Shown piece by piece: positions 32,224 to 40,855 of a stretch of DNA of 64,000 bases. How positions within the stretch are numbered: position 1 is the first letter of the stretch; each line of letters begins with the position of its first letter. The translations under genes and the position numbers were made by a program. This DNA comes from Selenomonadaceae bacterium (GTDB lineage: Bacteria; Bacillota; Negativicutes; Selenomonadales; Selenomonadaceae): the NCBI GenBank assembly GCA_017427545.1, contig JAFRSO010000065.1:1-64000 (forward strand), in the 5' to 3' direction. The notes under the pieces were generated by a model, which made no database searches, was not told the origin of the DNA, and saw only the letters and a list, made by a program, of their open reading frames with translations.

Positions 32224-32461
32224 AAAGAGCCGCCTTTCTGGCCATTTCAGCTTCCATGTATTCGCCTAACGCATCTTTTTCGTCCTGAGTGAGTAATTCG
32301 GACAATGCTTTCAACGCCCTATAAGTATCACGTTTTGGTTTAGCTTTTTCAGCCGCCTTAAGAATTTCGTTATTTCTTATGGCATCGACTTCGGTGCGCA
32401 GGGCGTCGATATCGCTTTGCATTTTAGTAAGCATGGACAAAATTTTATCCTCATTAGACAT
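32216..32461 (-). CDS. Probable antitoxin to the PIN toxin
   Basis: 81 aa from the ATG at 32461 (TAGGAGGCGATTAATTA). A coiled-coil first half (LSMLTKMQSDIDALRTEVDA) and a charged helical end; no ribbon-helix-helix or AbrB fold is clear. It overlaps the PIN toxin gene start by 8 nt, as antitoxin genes usually do. Its ribosome site overlaps the fliH stop. Confidence 0.65.
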   Translation of the reverse strand: MSNEDKILSMLTKMQSDIDALRTEVDAIRNNEILKAAEKAKPKRDTYRALKALSELLTQDEKDALGEYMEAEMARKAALYG

Positions 32462-32474
32462 AATTAATCGCCTC

Positions 32475-33422
32475 CTATTTGTTGAGGACGCTTTCAACGG
32501 CGTTTTTCATCAGGCCGAGTTGCGTGGAAAGTCGAGCGTCAACGCCGCCGTTGGGAGTTTCAATAACGCAATCGCCCGGCTTTAATGCCTCGTCGGAAAT
32601 GACTTCGATAATCGCCGTGCCGTCAGTTAGCATTGATTGAAATTCCGCCCGCGCCATTAAAACCAAATCGTAGCTGTCGGGGTCGACGTGAACTTTGACT
32701 TCCTTTTGATCGCGGACATGTTTAATCGCCTCGCGCACGACAGGTAAAATCACTTGCGGCACGTCCAAAAAATGTTGCGGCAAAATTTTTTCAATAGCCA
32801 TCATCACGACTTTAACGATGTCATCTTCCGCCCGAATGAAATATTCTGCAGTTTGCTCTTTGGCGTCACGAATCGTCTTTTGAGCCTTGTCATTTGCCTG
32901 CCGAACAATTTCCGCAAGCTCGTCCTCAATTTTTTCCTTGCCGTCCTTAATGCCCTGCTCCTTACCGTCCTTATAGCCCGCGTCGTAACCTTCCTTTTGA
33001 ACTTTTTCGAGAAGCTCTTCAGCCTCCTGCTTCGTCTCCTCAACAATTTTTTCAGCCTCTGCAGTCGCCTTGTCTAAAATTTCCTGCGATTGCTTTTCGG
33101 ATTGTTTCTTGAAGTCTTCAGCCTGCTGTTTAATTTCTTCAGCCTGCTTTTTAAGCTGCGTCGACTGCGCCTTTTCCTTATGCGCCTCGTGAAGTGTTTC
33201 GTCAGTCTGTTTTAATTTCTGCTCAATTTCCTCTATCTCCGCGTAAACTTTATCGAGCACTTCTTGAGGGATACCGCGTTCAGGTTGAGGTTCATCTTTT
33301 TTAACCGGCTCATCATCGACTTTTTCAGGATCCGGTTCCTCTTCGACGACGACGGGTTTTGGTCTCGCGCCGATTACGACCGGTTCACCGACAAGCCTGT
33401 TGCGTACAATATTTTTATACAA
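32475..33422 (-). CDS. fliH: Flagellar assembly protein FliH
   Basis: 315 aa from a TTG after GAGGTGATATGA. A long Glu/Lys/Gln-rich coiled coil (residues ~55-190) includes GYDAGYKDGKEQGIKDGKE, the glycine-repeat typical of FliH. The C-terminal domain (IEKILPQHFLDVPQVILPVVREAIKHV, VHVDPDSYDLV, GDCVIETPNGGVDARLSTQL) is FliH/YscL. Holds FliI and regulates its ATPase. Confidence 0.92.
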   Translation of the reverse strand: MYKNIVRNRLVGEPVVIGARPKPVVVEEEPDPEKVDDEPVKKDEPQPERGIPQEVLDKVYAEIEEIEQKLKQTDETLHEAHKEKAQSTQLKKQAEEIKQQAEDFKKQSEKQSQEILDKATAEAEKIVEETKQEAEELLEKVQKEGYDAGYKDGKEQGIKDGKEKIEDELAEIVRQANDKAQKTIRDAKEQTAEYFIRAEDDIVKVVMMAIEKILPQHFLDVPQVILPVVREAIKHVRDQKEVKVHVDPDSYDLVLMARAEFQSMLTDGTAIIEVISDEALKPGDCVIETPNGGVDARLSTQLGLMKNAVESVLNK

Positions 33423-33454
33423 TCATATCACCTCGGAAAGGAATAAGTGCAATG

Positions 33455-33630
33455 AGGTTTGAGGCCGTCAAGGATGACGGCCGTCGCGACCACGACGCAG
33501 GAAGCGTCGTTAGCGACACACTCGGTTTCGGGTAACCTTAACGTTGGAATTATGAGAACTTAACGCCCCTGCGAGGTGTCCTTTCTTTTGCTACTTTTCT
33601 TTGGACACGCAAAGAAAAGTAGATCAATCG
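33455..33630 (+). repeat. Structured intergenic element, copy 2
   Basis: Hairpins GGCCGTC-aaggat-GACGGCC, CGACGC-aggaa-GCGTCG and the perfect 13-bp CTACTTTTCTTTG / CAAAGAAAAGTAG. Fills the fliG-fliH gap of 222 bp; no gene is seen in it. Confidence 0.75.
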
Positions 33631-33644
33631 CAAAAAAAAGTTTA

Positions 33645-34676
33645 TTACACCAGCATTCCTTCGCCGCCGCCACGCACAATGACGATAACGCCTTTGTCTT
33701 CGAGTGTGCGGATAACGTTGACAATCTTCGTTTGAGCCTCTTCCACGTCGCGAATCTTGACCGGCCCCATGTAAGAAATTTCTTCGCGCAACATATCGGC
33801 GGCACGTTTGGACATGTTCTTGTAAATTTTTTCGGCAACCTCGTCGCTCGTAGCTTTCATCGCCAAAGACAAATCTTTCGTGTCGACTTCGCGCAAAACC
33901 GTCTGCAGTGAGCGGTCGTCAAGCAAAATAATATCTTCGAACACGAACATGAGTTGCTTGATTTCTTCGGCAAGTTCGGGGCTGTCCACTTCCAACGACT
34001 CGATAATTGCACGCTCTGTAGCACGGTCGACGCGGTTGAGAACTTCGACGACTGCTTGAACGCCGCCGGCAATCGTGAAGTCTTGCGTTGACAGCGACGA
34101 TAATTTTTTCTCCAACACGCGCTCAACTTCGCGGATAACGTCCGGTGACGTTCTGTCCATGAGTGCGATACGCTTCGCAACGTCCGCCTGCGCATCAACC
34201 GATAAGCCGCTCATGACGATACCGGCTTGGTCGGGCGAAAGATACGCCATAACCAGCGCGATTGTCTGCGGATGTTCGTTTTGCAGGAAGTTCAAAAGTT
34301 GCGCAGGATCTGTCTTGCGTAAGAACTCGAACGGGCGCACTTGCAAACTTGTCGTCAGGCGGTTGAGAATTTCCGTAGCCTTCTCCGCGCCGAGAGCCTT
34401 TTCCAAAACACTCTGCGCATATTCCAGCCCGCCCGTCGAAAGATAATCATTCGCCATCATCAGCTGATAAAATTCGCTGATAACCGCGTTTTTCTTCTCA
34501 ACGCTGACATGCCTGTTATTGGCAATCTCAAGGGTGATTGATTCTATTTCGTCCTCGTCCATGTGCTCAAAAACTTTTGCCGCATAATCGCCGCCGAGCG
34601 CAATAAAAAGTATCGCGGCCTTTTCATGAGCAGACATGGGTTTTGGTTCATTATACATATCCTGCAAGCTGGGCAT
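33645..34676 (-). CDS. fliG: Flagellar motor switch protein FliG
   Basis: 343 aa from the ATG at 34676 behind GGAGGAGATAAT. FliG N, middle and C domains: KAAILFIALGGDYAAKVFEHMDEDEI, EHPQTIALVMAYL (EHPQ box), and the C-terminal torque helix region (MFVFEDIILLDDRSLQTVLREV). Rotor component that couples ion flow to rotation and links FliF to FliM. Confidence 0.96.
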   Translation of the reverse strand: MPSLQDMYNEPKPMSAHEKAAILFIALGGDYAAKVFEHMDEDEIESITLEIANNRHVSVEKKNAVISEFYQLMMANDYLSTGGLEYAQSVLEKALGAEKATEILNRLTTSLQVRPFEFLRKTDPAQLLNFLQNEHPQTIALVMAYLSPDQAGIVMSGLSVDAQADVAKRIALMDRTSPDVIREVERVLEKKLSSLSTQDFTIAGGVQAVVEVLNRVDRATERAIIESLEVDSPELAEEIKQLMFVFEDIILLDDRSLQTVLREVDTKDLSLAMKATSDEVAEKIYKNMSKRAADMLREEISYMGPVKIRDVEEAQTKIVNVIRTLEDKGVIVIVRGGGEGMLV

Positions 34677-34694
34677 ATTATCTCCTCCGTTCAA

Positions 34695-34775
34695 AAAGGA
34701 ACTAGTAAATAGGAACCGGGAACCAGTTTTTACTAATCCCTACTAGTTCCCAGTTCCTAATTACTAGTCCCTAAA
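34695..34775. repeat. Inverted heptamer-repeat element
   Basis: GGAACTA/GGAACCG heptamers, a TTTTTA loop, and TAGTTCC/CAGTTCC heptamers facing back; hairpin-forming, between fliF and fliG. Confidence 0.8.
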
Positions 34776-34778
34776 AAA

Positions 34779-36467
34779 TTATTCGTCCTCGATGAGCCAA
34801 GTTTTTATGAGCATGGCGACTTCCGCAGGTTTCTCGTCGATGAGTTTCAAGATAGCTTGTTTTTCGTCACGCTGTCTGCGCTCTTCTTCGGTGAGGTTGT
34901 CATCTTCAATTTCGTTATCTTCAATCGCTTGAGCACGCGCCTCGGCTTTAGCTTGAGCTTCCTGCAATTCAACAAGCCGCTGCTCCGCCTCGATGCGTTT
35001 CTGTTCAGCTTCCTCGGCAAGGCGAGCTTTTTCTTCCTCCTCACGAGCTTTTCTTTCAGCTTCAAGCTGCGCTTCCATTTCCGCCTGACGCTCTTTACGT
35101 TTCTTCCAGCGATACATTAGGAATCCGCCTACAAGCAAGGCCGCAAGTAAAATCATAGCCGCAATCTCCGTGTACAAAATCCTGTCTTTGCGTAATTGTT
35201 CAAGCCGCGCTTCTTCCGCCAACTTATCCTGCAAATCTGTATTGAACGGCATTGGCTCGACGGAAATGGTGTCGCCGCGCTCCTCATTTATGCCTGCCGC
35301 TGAACTCACTGCCCGAAGAAGTCCTTCCTGCTGAAGTTCGGTGATTTCGTCAGTAACCAAAACGGCAACTGTAAGGCGGCGAATTGAGCCGGGCGACGCT
35401 ATGATTTTCTGGTTTTCCTCGTTGACTTCGTAGTTTTTGGTCGACTCCTTGCGCTCATATTCGGCATTGGCGTTTCTATCTTCAGCAACGTAGCCGGGGA
35501 TATTTGATTGAACACCTGCCGGACCGCCGGGCATATTCGATTCACCGTTGTAACTTTCGCTGATGTCCTGTTGACTGCGGATAATGCCCGATTCGTCAAC
35601 CACGGGCGTGAAAGTTTGACGGTCAATCTTTCTGTCGTCGAAGTCCAATTCCACACTCACTCGCACGAAAGCATTGCCCTCACCGAGTGTCTTGTCAAGC
35701 ATGGTCTGGATATTTTGCTGAATGTGGTCGCGAACTTTTTTAGTCATCTCAATTTGATTGAGCGTCCGCAAAGTCATTGCGTTCTGCTTTTCAAGTTCGT
35801 CATCGTCGTTTTTGTTGAGGATATTTCCCTGCTCGTCGATGATTGTAATATTTTCCGGGGCAAGCCCTTGAACGCTGTGACTGACCAAATTAACAATGCC
35901 CTTAACCTCCGGCGTCGTCAATTTCGTCTCCGGCTTGAGCATGAGCAGGATTGACGCCGTTGCGGGCTTTTCATTTTTTTTGTAGAGGCTGTCTTCCGGC
36001 AAGACGATATGAACACGCGCTTTGTCGACGCTGCCTAAATGTTCGATTGTGCGGGTAAGTTCGCCCTGCAAAGCTTGAAGATAATTTATTTTATTTTGAA
36101 ACTCCGTGACGCCCAATTTGCTGTCGTCAAAAAGCTCAAAACCTTTATTGCCGCGGGGCAATCCTGCCGTCGCCAACTCAAGCCGCAAGTCGTGAACTTG
36201 AGTAAGTGGGACGAGAATAGTCGCGCCTTTTTTATCTTCAATCAACTCGTAGGGAACGCCCGCTTCTTTCAGGCTGTTCACAACGTCGCCGGCGTCTTTC
36301 GTCTCCAAATTGGTATACAGCGGCGCATATTCGGGTTTGCTGCCGTACCAGTAGCTGATTCCCGCGAAGGCAAGCACTAAAACCAAAATTCCGCCGATGA
36401 TAAAATATTTGCGCTTGCTTTCGTAGCGATTCCAAAGCTCCCGGAGCCGCTCTCTCCAATTCGCCAA
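34779..36467 (-). CDS. fliF: Flagellar MS-ring protein FliF
   Basis: 562 aa. N-terminal helix (FIIGGILVLVLAFAGISYWYG), ring-building motifs (LPRGNKGFELFDDSKLGVTEF, ARVHIVLPEDSLY), a disordered middle, a second helix (EIAAMILLAALLVGGFLMYRW) and a long Glu-rich coiled coil not usual in length before the C-terminal FliG-binding end. The start is TTG. Forms the inner-membrane ring that nucleates the basal body. Confidence 0.95.
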   Translation of the reverse strand: MANWRERLRELWNRYESKRKYFIIGGILVLVLAFAGISYWYGSKPEYAPLYTNLETKDAGDVVNSLKEAGVPYELIEDKKGATILVPLTQVHDLRLELATAGLPRGNKGFELFDDSKLGVTEFQNKINYLQALQGELTRTIEHLGSVDKARVHIVLPEDSLYKKNEKPATASILLMLKPETKLTTPEVKGIVNLVSHSVQGLAPENITIIDEQGNILNKNDDDELEKQNAMTLRTLNQIEMTKKVRDHIQQNIQTMLDKTLGEGNAFVRVSVELDFDDRKIDRQTFTPVVDESGIIRSQQDISESYNGESNMPGGPAGVQSNIPGYVAEDRNANAEYERKESTKNYEVNEENQKIIASPGSIRRLTVAVLVTDEITELQQEGLLRAVSSAAGINEERGDTISVEPMPFNTDLQDKLAEEARLEQLRKDRILYTEIAAMILLAALLVGGFLMYRWKKRKERQAEMEAQLEAERKAREEEEKARLAEEAEQKRIEAEQRLVELQEAQAKAEARAQAIEDNEIEDDNLTEEERRQRDEKQAILKLIDEKPAEVAMLIKTWLIEDE

Positions 36468-36482
36468 TAAACTCAGTCCTTT

Positions 36483-36553
36483 CTAGGGACTAGGAACTAG
36501 GAACTAGGGACTAGACTAATTACTGCTAGTTCCCAGTTCCTGATTCCTAGTTC
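36483..36553. repeat. Inverted heptamer-repeat element
   Basis: Four GGGACTA/GGAACTA heptamers and four CTAGTTC/CCAGTTC-type heptamers around an AT loop; between fliE and fliF. Confidence 0.8.
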
Positions 36554-36856
36554 CTACACTTGCATCCGCATGATTTCTTGATATGCCTGTGTCGCACGGT
36601 TTCGCAACTGGAGAGTTAATTGGAGTGCGATTTCCGCCTTTTGAGAGGCGACCACAACTTGAGATATATCCTCTATTCTACCTGCCGCGAGTGCTGCGTT
36701 GAGCCTTTCAGATTCAAGCTCAAGTTCATTTGTCTTTTTCAAGGCGTCGACCAAATATTGCCCGAAGCTTTTAACGGGTTCGTCAACTTTATTTTCGCCT
36801 AAGTGACTGTGCGCACTCATATGCACGGGTGTCATTTCCAACGGCGCAATTTCCAT
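36554..36856 (-). CDS. fliE: Flagellar hook-basal body protein FliE
   Basis: 100 aa from the ATG at 36856 after GAAGGTGACAAG. Typical FliE end: VVASQKAEIALQLTLQLRNRATQAYQEIMRMQV is read in blocks AEIALQLTLQLRN and AYQEIMRMQV. Joins the MS ring to the rod and plugs the export gate. Has its own promoter. Confidence 0.93.
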   Translation of the reverse strand: MEIAPLEMTPVHMSAHSHLGENKVDEPVKSFGQYLVDALKKTNELELESERLNAALAAGRIEDISQVVVASQKAEIALQLTLQLRNRATQAYQEIMRMQV

Positions 36857-36893
36857 CTTGTCACCTTCCCCTATTAACCTGTCTGATTTTACA

Positions 36894-36922
36894 ATTATAA
36901 ACACTTCGCAAGACAATATCAA
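36894..36922 (-). promoter_or_regulatory. Sigma-A-type promoter of fliE onward
   Basis: Minus strand TTGATA (36917-36922), a 17-bp spacer and TATAAT (36894-36899). Placed after repeat copy 3, so fliE-fliJ can be transcribed apart from flgBC. Confidence 0.7.
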
Positions 36923-36995
36923 ATTTTTTTGCGGCCGAGGAAAAATTTTCAGCCGTTATTACGGGAAATGTTAAAATTTTTTTGCTCGTCCGTGG

Positions 36996-37140
36996 TGTTA
37001 AATAACTTTTATTCTGATAAACTTCCTTTCTTTGCTCGCCCAAAGAAAGGAAGCGAAAGAAAAGGCGTTTGCCGCTAACGCCGCTATCCTGCGGCGTGGT
37101 CGCGGCGCGCGCGTCCATGCGCGCTTCTTATTTATTATTC
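36996..37140 (-). repeat. Structured intergenic element, copy 3 (inverted)
   Basis: Read on the minus strand it has GCGCG-catgga-CGCGC, CGCCGC-aggata-GCGGCG and CTTCCTTTCTTTG / CAAAGAAAGGAAG. The last two stems differ from copy 2 by paired changes. The fliE-flgC gap (300 bp) holds this element and the fliE promoter, no gene. Confidence 0.7.
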
Positions 37141-37156
37141 AACACTCACTAGGTTT

Positions 37157-37606
37157 TTATTTGCCGATTTCCAGCGTCTTAGTGGCCATAGTCTTAGCCG
37201 CCGTGATTGCCGTTGAGTTCGCCTCATAAGCACGCTGCGCCGTTATCATGTCGACCATTTCGGTTATGATATTGACGTTGGGCTTTTCAACGTAACCTTC
37301 GGCATTGGCGTCGGGGTGACCGGGATCATAAACCATAGGCCCTTGAGTCGTGTCTTCCATGATTGATATTGCGCGGACACCTTCGCCCGCCTGATTGCTC
37401 AAACCGACTGCGCGTTTCAAAGTCTCCTCAAAAGATCTCGGCTCACGCGTTCTCGGTTCAAAAACAACAAATCTGCGATGATAAGCTCCGCCGCCTTCAG
37501 TGCGGGTAGTATTTGCATTTGCGATATTATTTGCGATAACGTCCATTCTTAAGCGTTCGGCCGTCAATCCCGAAGCTGACGCATCAATTCCCAAAAAAAG
37601 TCCCAT
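37157..37606 (-). CDS. flgC: Flagellar basal-body rod protein FlgC
   Basis: 149 aa. N-terminal rod motif GIDASASGLTAERLRMDVIANNIANANTTR (LDVIANNIAN-type) and C-terminal EMVDMITAQRAYEANSTAITAAK, both typical of FlgC. Proximal rod component exported through the flagellar gate. The ATG follows GAGGAGA. Confidence 0.95.
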   Translation of the reverse strand: MGLFLGIDASASGLTAERLRMDVIANNIANANTTRTEGGGAYHRRFVVFEPRTREPRSFEETLKRAVGLSNQAGEGVRAISIMEDTTQGPMVYDPGHPDANAEGYVEKPNVNIITEMVDMITAQRAYEANSTAITAAKTMATKTLEIGK

Positions 37607-37618
37607 TTAAATTTCTCC

Positions 37619-37697
37619 TCTTTAAGGAACAAGGAAAAAGGAATAAGGAATAAGGAACAAGTTTTTAACTCCTAACTCCTAACTCCTACCTCCTAAC
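37619..37697. repeat. Inverted heptamer-repeat element
   Basis: Five GGAACAA/GGAATAA heptamers, a GTTTTTA loop and four ACTCCTA heptamers; between flgB and flgC. Confidence 0.8.
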
Positions 37698-37703
37698 TAA
37701 CAA

Positions 37704-38129
37704 TCACCCTTGACCGCTGGTGATTGCATTTTTAATTTTCGTGACGTGCCCGCCAAATTCTGTGACAAGCGCATTAAAATAGAGCTGATTTTTTGCAAGC
37801 GTCGCCATCTCAATATCAATGTCAACGTTGTTGTCGTCCACGCGCATAATCGTCGTATTGTCTTGCCGGATTGACGGTTCGGCATGAAAGTCAAACGGTT
37901 TGAACGGCAAATGCCTGTCATGCGTCCTTACCATTTCCAATTTACCGTCGGATTCTTCGCCGTAAATTTCTCGCGCCAACAAATCCTCAAATTCCACGAC
38001 CGACTTGCGATAATTCGGCGTGTTCACGTTTGCGATATTGTTAGCAATGACTTCCTGCCTGATACTTGCAGCCGTCATGGCTCGCGGCAGGTAATTGAAA
38101 TTCGACGAACCAAAAATTTGTTCAAGCAC
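37704..38129 (-). CDS. flgB: Flagellar basal-body rod protein FlgB
   Basis: 141 aa from a GTG. RQEVIANNIANVNTPNYRKSVVEFEDLL is the FlgB N-terminal rod motif (shown as IANNIANVNTPNYRKS), with a C-terminal LAKNQLYFNALV. First gene of the flagellar string. A TATAAT -10-like hexamer lies at 38154-38159 on the minus strand, but no clear -35 or sigma-28 box is seen. Confidence 0.94.
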   Translation of the reverse strand: MLEQIFGSSNFNYLPRAMTAASIRQEVIANNIANVNTPNYRKSVVEFEDLLAREIYGEESDGKLEMVRTHDRHLPFKPFDFHAEPSIRQDNTTIMRVDDNNVDIDIEMATLAKNQLYFNALVTEFGGHVTKIKNAITSGQG

Positions 38130-38332
38130 GCCTCATTCACTCACCTTTCTGATATTATAAGTGCTCAATAAAATTCCGAAAAATGGTATTTTCGATTGTA
38201 CACCATAAAAATCTTTTCTTCAACCTTGAAAATAAAAGTTACCTATAATCCTTTCAACAAAAATCATGATTCCCCTTTGCACCTTGCCAAAAAATTTTTC
38301 AACTGCTATATTTTTGTCAGGGAGTGGAAAAC

Positions 38333-39469
38333 TTGAACAGAAGAAATTTTATCCGGAACTTTTTAATTGGCGGGGCAGGATTGGCGGCTGTCGGCGGCGG
38401 CGGAATTTTTTATTACGTCAACCGTCCCGAATTCGGAAGACTGCCGAAAGGTTCGCGCCTGGAAAAAATTTTAGCCTCGCCGCATTATTTTAAAGATCAT
38501 TTCGAGTGCTTGACGCCCGTTAAAGTCATGAGTGATGAAGTTGTTCAAAAGGAAAGTCGTTTCGTAGCGACGTGGAAATTTCTTTTCGGCGACAAGACAG
38601 GACTTATGCCGCCAATGCCCGTTCCGACCGTCAAGACTGATTTAAATTCTCTCGGCAATGACGACTGCGCAATTTGGATGGGACATTCGACGATTTATCT
38701 GCAGCTCGCCGGACGAAAAATTTTACTCGACCCGGTGTTTTCGCCATATGCCTCACCAATTTTTTTCGTCAACCGCGCCTTTGAGGGCAGCAATATTTTT
38801 TCCGCCGAAGACTTCCCACCGCTCGATATTCTGGCGATAACTCACGACCATTGGGATCATCTCGACTACCCGACGATTATGAAACTCAAGCCGAAAATTA
38901 AAACCGTGCTGTGTCCTTTGGGCGTTGGAGAATATTTTGAGCAATGGGGCTTCGACGCTGACAAAATCATTGAGGAAGATTGGGATTCGGTGATTGATTT
39001 CGGGCGCGGATTGACGGCGCATATTTTGCCGAGCCAACATTTTTCCGGCCGCATGTTGACGCAAAATCCTACAGAGTGGTGCGCATTTGCATTTGTCACG
39101 CCGACGAGAAAAATTTTTTGTTCAGGTGACGGCGGCTACGGTTCACACTTCAAGGACATTGGCAAAAAATTCGGCGGCTTCGATTTGGCATTCATGGAGA
39201 ACGGGCAGTATAATTTGGCGTGGCATGCAATTCACTTGTTGCCGGCCGAGACTGCGCAAGCTTCCGAAGATATTCACGCTGAAAAAGTCGTGCCGATTCA
39301 TTCGGGGAAATTTGCGCTTGCCCGTCATGAGTGGAACGCGCCGTATAAAGATTTGCTTGCCGAGAGTGACGGCAGAGATTACGAGCTGTTGACGCCAAAA
39401 ATCGGTGAGCTGATAAATTTCAGTCAACAAAATTTTGAGCAGTGGTTTGAACTAACAGCTAACAGCTAG
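38333..39469 (+). CDS. Tat-exported MBL-fold hydrolase (NAPE-PLD-like)
   Basis: 378 aa from the TTG at 38333 (GGGAG 8 nt upstream); a GTG at 38324 overlaps the ribosome site. Twin-arginine signal RRNFIRNFLIGGAGLAAVGGG. Metallo-beta-lactamase core: WMGHSTIYLQLAGRKILLDPV, THDHWDHLDY (zinc ligands), LPSQHFSGR, CSGDGGYGSHF, VPIHSGKF. Similar to N-acyl-phosphatidylethanolamine phospholipase D-like bacterial proteins; periplasmic, substrate unknown. Confidence 0.85.
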   Translation: MNRRNFIRNFLIGGAGLAAVGGGGIFYYVNRPEFGRLPKGSRLEKILASPHYFKDHFECLTPVKVMSDEVVQKESRFVATWKFLFGDKTGLMPPMPVPTVKTDLNSLGNDDCAIWMGHSTIYLQLAGRKILLDPVFSPYASPIFFVNRAFEGSNIFSAEDFPPLDILAITHDHWDHLDYPTIMKLKPKIKTVLCPLGVGEYFEQWGFDADKIIEEDWDSVIDFGRGLTAHILPSQHFSGRMLTQNPTEWCAFAFVTPTRKIFCSGDGGYGSHFKDIGKKFGGFDLAFMENGQYNLAWHAIHLLPAETAQASEDIHAEKVVPIHSGKFALARHEWNAPYKDLLAESDGRDYELLTPKIGELINFSQQNFEQWFELTANS

Positions 39470-39480
39470 CAGCTAAACAG
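39450..39480. repeat. Heptamer-repeat element (AACAGCT type)
   Basis: Four AACAGCT/AGCAGCT heptamers overlapping the last codons of the hydrolase gene, where they code for ELTANS. Confidence 0.7.
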
Positions 39481-39491
39481 GAGGGCTTATC

Positions 39492-40139
39492 ATGAAAAAT
39501 CTTATCGCGATTAACGGAAGTCCGCGGCGTAATTGGAATACCGCACAACTTCTTCAACAGGCCATGAAAGGTGCCGAAGATGCCGGCGCGTCAACCGAAA
39601 TGATTAATCTTTACTCGCTGAACTTCAAGGGCTGCACGAGTTGTTTTGCCTGCAAACTCAAAAATCGTCCGCACGGTTCCTGCGCCATGAAAGATGATCT
39701 CTCGCCCGTGTTGGAGAAAATTAAATCCGCCGACGCTGTAATTTTCGGTTCGCCGATTTATTTTATGAATCTTTCGGCGGGCATGATTGCATTTATCGAG
39801 CGGCTGTTTTTTTCCAACTACATTTACAGCGACGAAATTCCGACCGTCTTCCCGAAAAAATTGCCCAGCGCATTTATTTATACCATGAACATGACGGAAA
39901 AGCATTTTGAATTTTTCGGCATGAAAGAACGCCTCGGCATGTACGAAGGCTTCACGGAAAAACTTTTGGGCGTCAAACCGAAAATCCTTCGCGCCTATGA
40001 CACCGTGCAATTCAAAGATTATTCCCGATATGAAAGTTCAATCTTCAATCCCGAAGAAAAATTTGCTTACCGCGAAAAACATTTCCCTGAAGATTGCAAG
40101 GCGGCTTACGACATCGGGCGCGATTTGATTTTGCAATGA
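39492..40139 (+). CDS. Flavodoxin-fold NAD(P)H-dependent FMN reductase
   Basis: 215 aa. NLIAINGSPRRNWNTAQLL is the FMN phosphate loop, and GCTSCFACK is the Cys pattern found in iron-sulfur flavoprotein-like members; FGSPIYFMNLSAGMIAFIERL follows. Reduces quinones, flavins or similar acceptors; exact role unknown. ATG after AGGAGG. Overlaps the next gene as ATGA. Confidence 0.85.
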   Translation: MKNLIAINGSPRRNWNTAQLLQQAMKGAEDAGASTEMINLYSLNFKGCTSCFACKLKNRPHGSCAMKDDLSPVLEKIKSADAVIFGSPIYFMNLSAGMIAFIERLFFSNYIYSDEIPTVFPKKLPSAFIYTMNMTEKHFEFFGMKERLGMYEGFTEKLLGVKPKILRAYDTVQFKDYSRYESSIFNPEEKFAYREKHFPEDCKAAYDIGRDLILQ

Positions 40140-40765
40140 TTTACGCGCTGATAATCGTGGCGGTCGTGACGTTGGCGGTGCTTTACAAATTCACGCCCTC
40201 ACGAAAAACTTTCATGATAATTTGCACGCTGTTAATCGTCGTGTTCAGCGCAAGTGCTTTCATTCACGGGCGACAAGTTCAGCGTCAAGAAATTACTCGG
40301 ACGCAGATTGAGGACTTGCAACGTCGGCAAAAAATTTTCGGCGATTGGTACGCGGAATATCAAAAGGACATTGACCGCCTCGATCGAAATTGGCAACTCT
40401 ACCATAACATTTTGGACGGGCTTGAGATGATGGACGCGCAAAGTTTCAATGCGGAGGCAATTTATCTGCGGCTCAAGGAATTGGAGCGGGAATCGCTTGA
40501 CGAGCAAGTTAAAATGCATATGCTCAACCCGCCGCCTGAACTCGACAGGGAAAATCGCGACTTCGTGGACGTGGTGATCCGCAAAACTCAACGTTACGTC
40601 GACGCACAAACATTGACAATCAGCCTTTCGGTTAAAGCGGCAACTCCGCCCGTCGAACTGGAAAATTTGCGGCTCAAACTTCAAGACATAATGATTCGCG
40701 AATCGCCCGAAGGATTATTCACGGCGCAAGAAATTTCCGCAATTCGCGCGGCACTCGAAGATTGA
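40136..40765 (+). CDS. Small membrane protein with coiled coil, unknown
   Basis: 209 aa. Two N-terminal hydrophobic segments (ALIIVAVVTLAVLY and TFMIICTLLIVVFSASAFI), then a charged helical region (QRQEITRTQIEDLQRRQKIF) and a soluble domain. No family recognised. Start overlaps the flavodoxin-fold gene stop. Confidence 0.75.
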   Translation: MIYALIIVAVVTLAVLYKFTPSRKTFMIICTLLIVVFSASAFIHGRQVQRQEITRTQIEDLQRRQKIFGDWYAEYQKDIDRLDRNWQLYHNILDGLEMMDAQSFNAEAIYLRLKELERESLDEQVKMHMLNPPPELDRENRDFVDVVIRKTQRYVDAQTLTISLSVKAATPPVELENLRLKLQDIMIRESPEGLFTAQEISAIRAALED

Positions 40766-40841
40766 GTTAGCTGCTAGCTGCTAGTTGCTAGCTGAGTAGA
40801 ATTCTAGCAGCTGGCCGCTAACAGCTCTCACGCTAAACAGG
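40766..40841. repeat. Inverted heptamer-repeat element (TAGCTGC type)
   Basis: TTAGCTGCTAGCTGCTAG, then CTAGCAGCTGGCCGCTAAC in reverse sense, ending at the ribF ribosome site. Confidence 0.75.
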
Positions 40842-40855
40842 AGGTGATAGCTTCT

